The notes under the pieces are model-generated. The model saw only the letters and a program-made list of their open reading frames with translations. It had not been told where the DNA came from and made no database searches. Both the position numbers and the translations under genes were made by a program. Positions 24,686 through 36,821 of a stretch of 64,000 bases of DNA are shown here, piece by piece; the first letter of the stretch is position 1, and each line of letters starts with the position of its first letter. Source of the DNA: Anisakis pegreffii (lineage: Eukaryota; Nematoda; Chromadorea; Rhabditida; Anisakidae); the NCBI GenBank assembly GCA_035041965.1, contig JAPYMA010003016.1, positions 1-64,000 on the forward strand, read 5' to 3'.

Positions 24686-26170
24686 ATTTGAACATTCTTT
24701 CAAACGACCGTCGAATATTAGCACTTACATCGATTTATTAGTGTTGTGATAAGTATGCAAGCTGAAATGAGGCAGTGCGATTCTCCATAATCAATGCGTC
24801 GTTTTGTGAAAGAAATGTCATTAAACGAAAAACTGAAATGTAATCTAATTCCGCGAACATTTTCTCAAGCTTACAATTAGTGTCAAATTAAATTTCCATA
24901 TTAATCCAGTGAACGGGAAACTAAATTGAACGCATATCGTCGTTTCAAAAACAAAACGATTCAGTAGTGATTCAGCGTAAAAATTCACTCGAATTCAATC
25001 AGTGATCAACTGAACTATGAAACAATCGAAAATTTTGTTTCAAGATGGAGTTGTGTTGCCGATATGATATGAATTGATAGTATGATACGACGATGTGCAT
25101 GTAAGGCTCATATCTAGACGAATGTCATTATGAAGGAGGCATTATTTGATAAGAAGCGATGATAAGTTTGACGGACTGTGATAATAGTAACTTTGCTGGT
25201 GACATTTAATATCATTTCATTGTACAGTGATTACAGTGATCACGCTATCTTCTTGACACCCGACGTTCACTTGAGAATGTTTGATTTTGAGCGGTGAATC
25301 AGCCTCAGACTCTAAGTGAGTAAGTTATCAATGAACTCTGATTCGACTGCGGTTTGCACGCATGATTATCGAACACCGACCGCTAGAGCAATGCGGCTAA
25401 CATTTAAGCCTTGTTAATAACATCATCTTACTGTTGAGCCTGGATCGAGTTTTACGAGCGTGTTAGAGAGGGTTTTCACGCTCACAATTATTCCAGACCT
25501 CTTCAGCAGGATCTTAAATTCACATTTACAATGCCACTCTTAAAATCGTCAAGTTTCCATGTCACACCTCTATACTTTCACTTATGAATTATGGATTGTT
25601 AAATGTTCAGATGAACATTTCATGCGCTGGCATACTACCAACTATGAGAACGGAAATATTTGTGTGAGGGAAGAATGTTGAGAACATTCTTATCTGTTGT
25701 ATTAATTGTGTTTTACTGAGGGAGTTTTATTTTTAAACAGATATGAGCATTGTTATTCAGCCATTTTTCCTTGTTTCAACTCTAAATGTATCTGAATAAT
25801 AGGTGAGAGAACCACGTTCGGTATATTTAGCTAGCGTTTAATATTCAGTGAGCATATTCACAATTAGATGGTGTGAACATAAGTTTCATAGAATTTTATG
25901 CATTTTCTGTAGCATTTTATCCTTAACACATCATTCGCAATTTGAAATATTATCTGTTATCGACATTTTCTGAGGTATTGGCTCTATGTTGGGTCCGATC
26001 CTTTTAAAACTACGAAATTCTAACCCGTAACACTTATGGGCACTTATGAATCCACCTTATTGTGAGTTGTCCGTTGTAAACTGAAGCTGTTGAACATTAC
26101 CGCGGAATTGTGGTCGTAAAACTCAAAATTTTTAAGATTTTTTTTGTCTTGTAAATGAACAAGTTACTTT
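24686..26170. other. Intergenic, nothing recognised
   Basis: AT-rich DNA with no supported exon, repeat or RNA gene. It precedes the RPF2 5' end. Confidence 0.5.
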
Positions 26171-26171
26171 A

Positions 26172-26180
26172 ATTTTCAGT
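26172..26180 (+). other. Candidate spliced-leader acceptor of RPF2
   Basis: ATTTTCAG followed by T lies about 22 nt upstream of the RPF2 ATG, with no donor before it. This placement is typical of nematode trans-splice acceptors. The spliced leader itself is not in the window. Confidence 0.45.
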
Positions 26181-26201
26181 GCTTCTCGTTGTGTGGGTAA
26201 A

Positions 26202-28367
26202 ATGGCACCACGGCGCATCACGTCAGTTTATGTGCATTTTTAAGATTTGTTTCTTTGAGAGGGGACGGGAGATAGTCACAGAATAGTTTGTGGATTTGTT
26301 GCATGCCACAAAATGTTTGGTTCATTTTGATAAACGTCTTCTTTGAAAGAACAAAAGAGAAATCCGTTGTTACGGGGTTTTTATATTGTACACAGAAAAA
26401 TTGTGATGAATCTGAGAGCTTTTTTTCGATTCTTCATAACTTCATTTGTTTCTTCATAGACAATATTGTCTCCGATCAGGTCGGTTCAAGTGTTCAAGCG
26501 CCGCAGCGTTGTTCTTTTCAGAAGAACAAAAACACATCGTGGTCGGCGTATATTGGAGGAACGAAGTCCGAAGCTGGTGGAGAACGATAAGAATGCTCTG
26601 ATTGTTCGAGGCGGAAAAACCAATGAAATTGTCACGAATACACTGGCCGAGTTGTTTGCACTCAAGAAACCGTTGGCAAAGCAAATGAAACGGTTCGAAT
26701 GTTTGACTTTTGAATGCAAAATTCTCCGAAAGAATTGTGAAGTTTCAGTTATCCTATGTGGAGTATTATCAAATTCAAATGGATTGAAAAAAATTTAGCG
26801 TTTTGATTATACTGCTGGGAATGCTAAAACACTTCTTTGATGTGCTGACAGGATGTTTCTTCAAACACGATGTTACTTCAAAGTATACAATCTGACTGAT
26901 GCGCGTTGTTGATCGTTTCGTTATTTGTCACTGAAAAATGTTTCAGACGTAATCCATTCCATCCATTCGAAGATGATACACCAATTGAGAAGTTTTCATC
27001 GAAATTCGATTCGTCATTGTTTGTGTTCGGTTCAAACTCAAAGAAACACCCAAACAGTATTCTATTCGGTCGAATGTACGATTATCATGTGCTGGATATG
27101 GCCGAATTGAGGGTTGAGAATTTAGTGCGAGGCAGTGAATTTAAGGTTACACGTTGATTCATTTTATTATTATTATTGTTATTATTGTAATAGCAATAAT
27201 TTGATTTTGGTGATTATAATATTGTGATAATTTAAGACAGCGAAAGCGATGTTTGGAACAAAACCGTGTCTGATATTGCAAGGAACGGAGTTCGAAACCG
27301 ATGAGAAAATGAAGCGAATTGGAAATCTATTAGTGGATTGGTTCAGGGGACCGACAGTGGAGAAGATTCGCTTGCAGGGTCTTGAGATGGTCATTTCGAT
27401 TACAGTCGTCAAGGAGAAATTATTATTAAGAACATATCGGTGAAATTTTCAAAACATTGTTTTTGTTTGCGTATTCTTGATTGATCCATCACCATTTTCA
27501 GTTGCATTGTTGTTAAATGCTGGTATCATCGTTTCTTAGTATTACTTTTGAACGTTGTCATATTATCATTTTTATATGTTATATGATTACTTTATTCCTG
27601 TTCAGAGTATGCCTCAAGAAGTCGGCAACTCTTTTGCCACGAATTGAATTGATTGAAATGGGACCACGGATTGATTTTTCGGTGCAACGAACAAAACTGG
27701 CAAGTGATGATCTGTTCAAGACTGCGTTGAAACAACCGAAACAGTTACAGGTCATTAGTTATTCTTATTTTAATATTTTTTGATCGTTTACGAATGGATT
27801 TTAAACGGAATAATTCCACTCTAAAAGGAGTCAAGTTGTGTGTACGTATAATTTAGTTTGAAATGAATTTATTCGTTAGAATATTTGAAAAAGTTTGTTT
27901 TGAAGTGATTTATGAAGATTTAGTTTGTTATTCGGTTATTTGATCATCGAATCAACGACATATTTTGTTTGAAATTAGAGTCGAGAAGAATTTTCATTAA
28001 CCCAAGTACACTGCGGCGATCCGAGAATTCCGAGTTCCCGGCTGCGAAATTTTGTCTGAGGCTTTTTTCGTTTCCGCAACAGACTAATTAACCCTGCAAT
28101 TATTCACTTGCTTAACTTAAAAATGTTTGCATTTAACTAATTTATTTCTTTACTGACCAAATAAAGTCGTATGTTATTGATATTGTGCATTCATTTCAGA
28201 TGAAGACTCGAAAGAATCTCTCAACGGACGTTTTCGGAACGAAGATGGCGAGGATTCACTTGGGAAAGCAAAAAATTGACACTTTACAAACGCGTAAAAT
28301 GAAAGCATTCAATAGGAGACCAAAGCAAGCACAACAACAAAACGCTGATGAACAAATGGAAGAATAA
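26202..28367 (+). CDS. RPF2: Ribosome production factor 2 homolog (Brix domain)
   Basis: RPF2 is a nucleolar assembly factor that, with RRS1, brings the 5S RNP into the pre-60S ribosome. The exons are 26202-26221, 26522-26692, 26947-27145, 27237-27439, 27606-27750 and 28200-28367. All phases agree and give 301 residues, close to the usual ~306. The Brix-domain landmarks are in order: ALIVRGGKTN, ALKKP, FVFGSNSKKHPNS, GRMYDYHVLDMAEL, VDWFRGPTVEKIRLQGLE, RIELIEMGPRIDF and LASDDLFK. The tail VFGTKMARIHLGKQ…LQTRKMK is characteristic of RPF2. The 20-bp first exon (MAPRRIT) is inferred from phase and its start, with a GTCAGT donor. The gene is convergent with DCTN6. Confidence 0.93.
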
Positions 28368-29366
28368 TTTTTGAATCATTTTCGTTAATTTTTCAATTCT
28401 GATTATTTCTTTACAATTGTTTTGTAAGGAAATTTTGTGATTATCATTGGTTTTGTTTTGAATATTTATGCGTTTCTCTGCTAAAGATTCTCCTGTTCTG
28501 CGACAGTTATAGTCGTTTGTTTTCCTTGGAAGGGAGGGAATGGGATGTTGAAAAATTTAATGATTGTTTAAAGATTTTCTAGTAAAAAATTTGAAAGGTT
28601 AAGTGGAAAATAAACTTGTGACTGAAAGGTTAAAAGAAAGTTAAGTGTACTGAAGTTGGATAGGATGTGTATTGTTATTTGTTGAAATTTTATTGTTGTT
28701 TGCATATACGGAAGAATATTGAATCATACAATTGATGAGCGTTGTTGATTTCTTATTGTTGTTGAAAAGAGTTTGTTAAATTGATTGACTGAAGTACATT
28801 AATGAATAAATTCATTGTTTCATAATTTCAAATTTCATTGATTTCATTAGACATTCGTAATTTTTTAAAAACTGCTTCATAGATTTTTAAAAACATTCGA
28901 ATATTTTTCATCAGAATAGCAACAGGAATGAATAAATCACACAGCACTGTACAATTAAATGTAGAAGTGTACAAATAATGTACAATCAAATCACATAAAC
29001 TCATAAAATAATCAAAATATAGCATACTGTTCTCTTACGAATAGGCATAGTTGAATGGTTGAACAATGGAGTATTTGAAAGAAAGTGTTCAATTAAATTT
29101 ATCAATAAGATATGAGTTACGGTTTCGATTTTGTTAAATAATGAAATGACGGTAAAACTTTTCGACAATATTCCAACTGTCCGCTTTGAATCTGAAAACA
29201 TCAAATGAAGATAATAACGAAATTCGATTTAATCCCTTTTTTTATCGACTGAAAAATGCGTCCATACAAAAAATATCAATTTGCGCAACAATTTTTTGAG
29301 TGAAATTTCAAAAACCGCAAAAGATTTAGTGAGATTTTTATGTAAACAGTGAAGATTCAAAAAGTT

Positions 29367-30738
29367 TCATGAAGAAAATCCAAAATAGGAGAAAGAAAGC
29401 GAACTCAGAAAAGAACAGACCAAAGGTGGATCAGATGCAGTGCGACGTATTTGTGTTTGACCATAAATGACCGTATTCTGCGGCAGTTCCTCGCTCAATA
29501 ACACCTTACATTTCACTCCAATCGAACAACCACTCGTGATTTTTGTTCTCGGACCCACTTCGCACCCAACACCGAACACGTTATTATCACCGATCGAAGG
29601 TGCTTGAACCACTGAAATTAGGGAGATTTTCACATGAAATCAAATTGTGAAGAATATATCAAACAGTTCTAAATTTTGAAATTGGAATGATTGACAATAA
29701 ATGTTTAGTGAACAATAATTAAACGAAACGGAACGAAACTGATTCAATATCATATGCAAAATTTAATGGAACTGTGAACAATATGGTGAACTGAATCAGT
29801 AAACGAGAATAGACATTTCTAAAATAATAATAATAATAACAATAATATTAATAATAATATCACTGATGAGATATTCAGAAAAAACTGAACGAAAAGAACG
29901 AACCCGATCTGACTTCGAACACATTATCACGACCGATCGTCATTGTTTCACCTTCAGGGCCTCTGAAATTTGATATGGAAAGTGGAAAAAGAACCGATCC
30001 GTCAAAGAAAACCTTCACCAACTCTCCGAAGGACAATCTATAGAGCTAGCTATGGCTAGTTTATTAATTTGAACATTTCCATTGAGTCTGAATCAACTGC
30101 AGAAAACTTTCGAAGGCTTTAGCAAAGTTTCCATTGATACGAAAACAAATTCACTAACAAATTTTCAATGACGGCTAATTCTTCAACATTGTTATTTTCG
30201 CCAATCACAATCGGTCCGTTCGTTGCCTTAATTTCAGCAGCCGGATGAATGACGGTACCTGAATTTTGTTTTGATTAAATTTGAATTAAGAAGTGCTTTG
30301 AATGGAATTGAATTTTGACAGAACTTTTTTGGCTTGACAAAATTTTATCCATTCGAATGAGAATATAACTGAAACCTGCTCCAACTGAGATATCACCGAT
30401 TAGCGTTGCCTCTTTGCATACGACTGCATCGGCTGCGAGGGTGATCCTTAAATTGTAGCTGTGCTGAATTCATTGCAATACTAATGCATTCAGAAGACAA
30501 CTTTACTCAACTAATCACATAATTTCGACAACTAACCCTAGATCACATGGTCATCATTTACGGTCAATAAAATGTAAAGTACACTTCATTGGATTGGTTT
30601 GATAACAAGATCATGATTAAGTGCAAATGAAGCGATTTAAAATGAACTTTCTTATGAGTCAACAATTCTAAAATAAGATTCACAAAAACAATGTAATTTT
30701 CAATGGGTGAACTTAACTCACTTCGTTTCTATGGTCAT
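29367..30738 (-). CDS. DCTN6: Dynactin subunit 6 (p27)
   Basis: p27 is a left-handed beta-helix subunit of the pointed-end complex of dynactin, the dynein cofactor. Exons (5' to 3'): 30722-30738, 30376-30446, 30159-30258, 29904-29962, 29367-29611. All are in phase and give 163 residues. Hexapeptide-repeat landmarks align with the family: ADAVVCKEATLIGDISVGAG, TVIHPAAEIKATNGPIVIGE, MTIGRDNVFEV, QAPSIGDNNVF, KITSGCSIG and ENTVIYG. The first exon encodes only MTIET plus two bases. A TGTTTCAG acceptor 8 nt upstream of the ATG suggests trans-splicing. The C-terminus is shorter than the vertebrate ~190 residues, and the last ~20 residues (after DPPLVC) do not resemble the family, so a downstream exon may be missed. 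Confidence 0.88.
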
Positions 30739-31029
30739 CTGATGAGCTGAAACAGTGACACGATCAGGGACGTTTATAACTGAAGCAACAAAAGATCAGA
30801 CGGGACGTCAACGACGAACAACAGTCAAAATTATTTCGGCACTTTAAAGCAGCTTAACCTGGTCAGATGAATAGGTAATTCAAGTGATGAAGTGGATATA
30901 CAAGGATAATTCGTAAAATTTATTCAAAATGTTGATCTGATAGTTAGCAGGTCGTACTCTGCCAAATCGCTCAATTGATTTCATTTGCATTGAAAAGTAA
31001 ATTGAACTGAAACTGCAAGCTTGAGAAAT

Positions 31030-31480
31030 AGATATAATACAGGTTCTTCGGAGAATCATGAATGAGAGTGAATCAGTGATGTGGCAGAAGTGAATAAGAA
31101 AACCATCACCACACAGTGGAACTGTAATGCAGTAAGTTATTTTAGTAATGAGAGTGATAAGAGAGCATGGAAATCAGACATAGGATTCATTGATAGACTG
31201 TTGAAGGAAAGCTGTATGTGGGAGTATGGAAAGCGTGTATGCCTTCTGAATAGCAACTTCCATCAGAAGCTATTCACCTGCACTCTATTCACTGATGACG
31301 TTCCATCATCAGTTTTTACGTCGAATTCCAGTGATGTCTCATCACTCTCATTTCCAACCTTGCTGATTGCATTACAGTCCCATTGTGTAGTGACACTTTT
31401 CTCATTCATTGCAGACGTATCACTGATTCACTCTCATTCATATTCACCTTCTGAATCTTCACTCTATTCATTTGTTCACT
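31030..31480. mobile_element. Imperfect foldback (long inverted repeat) element
   Basis: The left arm from about 31058 (ATGAATGAGAGTGAATCAGT, then GGAACTGTAATGCA near 31118) is matched in reverse complement by the right arm ending near 31440 (TGCATTACAGTCCCATTGTG at 31368, ACTGATTCACTCTCATTCAT at 31422). The centre, about 31240-31285, also pairs. The 139-codon frame across it is a by-product. It is probably a degenerate MITE. Confidence 0.55.
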
Positions 31481-31499
31481 TCAAATTCTCGTTACGTTG

Positions 31500-32220
31500 A
31501 CATTTACAATAGAATTGACATGTGCAGAATAAGTTGCCACACAACGAAACGACCGATCAAGTGCAACAAATTCATCGCATCCATTAATCTAACAGTAAGA
31601 TATTATGTAATCTGGCATAGTTGATTAATGTGAAGCTTATGTATAGTGGACTGACTGACCACAATTTTATCTCATTGCCAGTTCAAGTCTCTACGAAGAA
31701 ACTACCAAAATAACTCAACGATATGATAATTAATGAACTTGAGAGAATAATTTTTAAGGAAAAACCACACGCACTATATAGAAACATCAAAAATATTTTC
31801 AGAACGAAACGTATAGTTTTTTTCCGCATGCATACCATCAATCACTTCAAACTGATAGGTTTCCACCGACATTTCTATGAAATAACATTGGAGAGATATG
31901 ATAATGACGATAATGATGTTCAATGCGATAATGACGTTCAATTGTACAATACATCAAGATTACATCGTCAATGCGTGTGATCACACGAGTTCAGCAAGAG
32001 AGAGATAAATACCATCGAATGGTAAGGAAAATGATGAAAACACATTATAAATAGATGATAGGAGAAGTTTCTGCTTTGCTTCATAAATCCGAATTTACGG
32101 TTATGCTTATAAAGTTTAAGCTCACGAGCTCACAATCACGTTCGAGCTCACAAATCAACTCAAAATCTACCTCGACATCCTCTTCGTGTTCAAACATCGA
32201 ATAATTGGGTCCATGTTTAG
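31500..32220. other. Intergenic, nothing recognised
   Basis: AT-rich DNA between the foldback element and the 404-bp repeat family. No supported exon. Confidence 0.4.
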
Positions 32221-32223
32221 ACT

Positions 32224-33770
32224 CAGTCTGCGGGGAGATCGAGCTATTTTTCTGATGCCATAGGGGTTGGCACATTCAATCCTACCGTACTCTCAGCATT
32301 GACCAGTAAGATATTAATTTCTTCACATCATTCGATCGAGCAGAATCTCTGCATTCGGAAAAATATAAATTTTGACTGGCGATTTCGCTTAGTTGAGGAG
32401 GTATGGCTATTTTATTGAAACTATCTCAACTAGCGCTGAGGTGCTCATTGATATGCATTTGATCACTATAGATCAATGCATATTATACATTACTATAGAA
32501 ATATGGGTTTGATACATTCAAGCCTACCGTCTTCTCAAGTTTGCCAGAAAACATATTGATGTTTGTGCACCATTCGATTGAGCAGAATCTCTGCTTTCTA
32601 AAACTGAAAAGCTACCGGAAAATTCCACCTCTGCGAGGAGATGTAGCTATTTTTCTGATGCCCTAGGTTTTGGCACATTCAAACCTACCGTACTCCCAGC
32701 TTTCACCATTGAGATATCAATTTCTTCACGTCATTCGATCGAGAGGAATCTCTGCATTCAGAAAAATATATATTTTGTCGGGCGATTTCGCTTAGTTGAG
32801 GAGGTACAGCTATTTTATTAAAGCTATCTCAACTAGCGCTGAGGTGCTCATTGATATGCATTTGATCACTGTAGATCAATGCATATTATACATTACTATA
32901 GAAATATGGGTTTGGTACATTTAAGCCTACCGTGTTCTCAAGTTTGTTCAGTAACATATCAGGTATTGTACACCATTCGATCCATATTTTACTGGTCAAA
33001 GCTGAGGGTACGGTAGGCTCGAAGATGGGAACCCGTGTAGCGTTGAGAAAATAGCTATGTCTGCTCATCTAATCATAATTGCTCGGCATAATATATGATA
33101 CCGTGAAAGTAGAGGTTCCGAGCAATCGAAAAGATATTCATATGTTTCCGGACAAACCCGAGAATATCGGTAGCTTGAAAGTGGTAACCTCTACAGAGCC
33201 ACTGTAACTTATTGACATTGATCTATAGTGATGGAATGCGTATGAATAATCGCTTTTGCCCTTGTTACTGATTGCGCTTCATAAAAATAGCCATATCTCC
33301 TCAAGAAAGCAAGATTGCTCAACCAAATATATGTTTTTCTAAATCGACAGATTCCGCTGGATTAAACGGTGTACAGAAATTCATATGTTACTGTGCAAAG
33401 CTGAGAGTACGGTTAGCTTAAATATGGCAACCCTATAGTGCTGGAGTAATAGATAGATTGATCATTTATAGTGATCAATCTGTATGAATGTGCGCCACGG
33501 CATAAGTTGAGGTAACTTCATGAAAATAGCTATATCTTCTCATGTGAGCAGAATTGCTGGGCAAAATATATCATATTTTGAATCTAGAGTTTCTCAGGAA
33601 TCGAATGGTGTATAGAAATCGCTATGTTTACAAAGCAAACAAGAGAGTATCGTTAGCTTGAATATGGTTACGCTTATAGGTGCTGCATTAATGTTTAGAT
33701 CGATCTATAATGATACAATGTATATTAACCGGCGCTGCCATTACGCTAGTTGAGATATCCTTAAGGAATT
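32224..33770. repeat. Diverged 404-family repeats, direct then inverted
   Basis: Copies at 32224-32960 carry the same landmarks as the 18.4 kb array (GAGGAGATGTAGCTATTTTT, CTCAACTAGCGCTGAGGTGC, ATTCGATCGAG). From about 32985 onward the landmarks appear in reverse complement (GGTCAAAGCTGAGGGTACGG is the inverse of the CCGTAC…AGCTTT…ACC block) in two or more diverged copies to ~33770. The locus is therefore an inverted-repeat cluster centred near 32.97 kb. Confidence 0.7.
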
Positions 33771-34209
33771 GTATTTATCTTCTTGTGTAAGCAAAATCGC
33801 CCGTCAACATACATGTATTTCTGAATCTAGAGGTGTAACATATTCGGTTGTTCAGCTAACGATAAGAGCAACAATGACGTTGCTATTCATTGTTAGCACT
33901 TCATTTGTTTGTGGTTTGGGTCACTATGGAAACGAGCTGAAGAATTTGTTAGTCCATAATGTTAGTCACATGTATGCACTGTGAATTTCTTATGCGAAAC
34001 TGATAGTGACAAGTTTTCATTGTCAGAGTGACAAATTACAAATAGATATTTCGAAATAATTCATCGTTGCACTTCTGTGAAACTCCACGTAGTCAGATTA
34101 TACTACATTGGATCTCGATTCCAGCAGTTTTACCAGCCTCGTTCCTAACTGTCACTTCTCCATTCTTTCATCCTTCGTATCCTATCGCCGTAAATCCAAC
34201 TGTTGACAA

Positions 34210-35877
34210 ATGTCTTCCCCGGAAGCCAGCAGAGCAATCAGTGTTGATGATGGCCGTGGTGAACTGGGTTTATCGGATCATCACGAGAACAATTTGATTG
34301 AATACCTGAAGTTTTGTCGTCTGCAACGACAGTCAAGAATTGCAACAGTAAAGGCGCTTTTCAACGATACACTGTAAGTAACTCGATATGTGCCTTTATT
34401 TCTCTAATAAAGCTCTTATTGAATGTCAGTCCTCATCGTTGATATCATTTCAAATTTAGGCAATAATTCTATCATTATTATATTCCAATTTATTAGAGTT
34501 TAATAGTGGTGACCATAAGCTTTAATAGTGTTTATCGTCATTAACAGTTGTACATAATTTACATTGATTCATAAGCTCTATTCGTTCAATTGTTCGAGGA
34601 TTCAGGAAGAAGAAAGTTCAGGATGAGACATACACAAAAGACGAAATAAAGCAACTGCTGATGGAGTTACGTGAGGTGACCGGTGGGGAGTTGGAGAGTG
34701 AATTGATTAATATGGCACACATGAATCTTCTGCTCTTTAGACAACTTTCCGCACAGGCCAGTTTTCGATGGCATTATTTGATGGCGTTACTGATTCCGAT
34801 GAAATTATTCTGTTTTCTCGATCCATTTTAGTGAAGTTTCGGTAAACGTTTTTGTTTTTTTTTGCACTACATTGACGATTATTTGATTATTAGCATTATA
34901 ATGATATAATTCATGGGCATTTTTTGAATGCAATTCAAATTCGATCATTTTTTGTTCATTCGTATGATCAAATCCGACATTCGTATGACCGATAACCAAA
35001 CATTTTCGAAAGTCGACCGATGACCAAACCAAATTGTTCACTTCGAAAGTCGGAGAACAACAATTCGATTTGCAGGCTGAAAAATTCAACGTGAATTTGT
35101 TCATGAATCTTTCCGAGCTTGAAGATCGTCAATTATTGGATGCGGTTGAAGTATTCGAAAAAGAGCATTTTGAGCGTAAAACAGCCATAAGGACAGCAAC
35201 AATTCTTCGGCAATTGAAAGCCCTAGAAGGTACAACACCACAAGAACGAGCTGAACGACGATATTCAGGTGGGAAATTCAATCAACTGACGTTCAAGCTT
35301 CGACCATCTCGGTATATGAAAAGCGCTGAAGTCTTTTCTCGCCTTTAATGCTGTGTTGCAATAATATTCAGAAAGGTTCTCTATTTTATCTGTTCATCCC
35401 GACATATCAAAAGAATTCAGATTCAAGTTTCAACCTGAAATTTTGCTGGTAAAAGAAAGGCGAAATAAGATATTGCAGTGGAAAAGAGTCGTATGCTGGA
35501 AGAGTTGAGTGTTCGAGAGGCCGAGATGGCCGATTTAAGGCGTAAAACTGAAAGCAACCGAATTCGAGAACAACAACTGCTGAATGAACTCGAAACCGTT
35601 GAACATCGTCTTCTACAAACCAAGAAAGAGGTCTGCCAGTTCACACTTTCTTCCAAAGCATAAAAATCGCCGATTACGTTAGCTGATTGTGAGATAAATC
35701 TGATTTTCTTTGTTCAAGCAATGAAATGAATTAGAGCAGAGTTTCGTCATTAGTCGATGCAAATCAGGCGATCCTATTCGACCAGTTCAGCATTTCTTCA
35801 CCGGAATTTGTTCGGATAATAGGCGATTAGAACAATTCGATAAAAAGCGAATTCTCTTATCTACAGAAAAACAACGA

Positions 35878-35910
<33 letters not shown>

Positions 35911-36172
35911 CGTTTGTCGATTTGTCGTAACTAATGAAAACAAACTGCAACTGACATTATGTCGTGTTCAAACCATAAAAACTACAAATGCTTAATCGTT
36001 TCAGTTAACAATGAAGGAAAGTGAACTGGAGAAGAAATTTGCGAATACGAACGCATTCAAAACGATGGATCACCTGCTAAAGCAAAAGAATCAAATTGTG
36101 AAACATTTGCGTGATATCATTCGCAGGAATGGCATTGATATGTCACAGTCAGTGAATAACGTCAGAAAATGA
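34210..36172 (+). CDS. LZTFL1: Leucine zipper transcription factor-like 1 (BBS17)
   Basis: LZTFL1 is a cytoplasmic coiled-coil regulator of BBSome and ciliary membrane-protein traffic. The exons are 34210-34373, 34606-34756, 35076-35268, 35479-35630 and 36005-36172. All phases agree and give 275 residues (vertebrate ~299). Landmarks: GELGLSDHHENNLIEYLKF at the N-terminus, ESELINMAHMNLLLFRQLSA, AEKFNVNLFMNLSELEDRQL, a coiled coil in exon 4, and ESELEKKFANTNAFKTMDHL near the end. Intron 2 must use a GC donor (CAG|GCCAGT), because that junction alone restores the conserved SAQAEKF sequence. The gene is convergent with RTN4IP1 (650 bp between stops). Confidence 0.9.
35879..35905. repeat. (TA)n microsatellite
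   Basis: A run of about 13 AT dinucleotides in LZTFL1 intron 4. Confidence 0.95.
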
Positions 36173-36821
36173 TCGAGGCAATAATGAAGATAAGGTTGAT
36201 ACATCTGATCAAGATGATTCCGGCGAGGATGAAATCAGTGAAAATATTTGATTTCAATCAATTTCACAACAAAAATGCCAACTTATTTGTCGCTGATTGT
36301 GAACATTCTCTGATCGCTTTGTATAGTCAATAATTGGTTTCGTCACTTATTCTCTTGATCATTATTACGGTTCCTATTGATTTCTTCTTTACTTGTGATG
36401 GTCTTCTTATATTTAATCGAAATTTCTCGTTGAAAACATTCGAAAGACAAGGAAAAATGTGTATTCAATAATTTACTGTAAACACGCGTTAATGACAATA
36501 AATTTCATTCAGCAAACTGACAAATACAAAAAATAATAAAACAGTGAATACTTCAAATTATGTATACTATAAGCAAATGAACAAATAAATACCAACGACA
36601 CAAAGCATTATCTATGCAGATAGTAAAACTTTTATCCAAGATATTCATCAGTAACCATGAAAAAGCTCCATACAGAGTCTCTATCGATTTATTGCAAATC
36701 GTACGACCGCCGTTCATCGTCTACGTGTGTATGTGTGAATAATGTGAGGTAGATAACAGAAATATATGCTTTTGCAGATGACTCTGCTGACATTTCCTTT
36801 TTTCAGTCCACCAACAACAAA

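Noticed and set aside
31081..31500. 139-codon open frame
   Set aside because: It spans the foldback element, so its length reflects the inverted repeat. No family resemblance.
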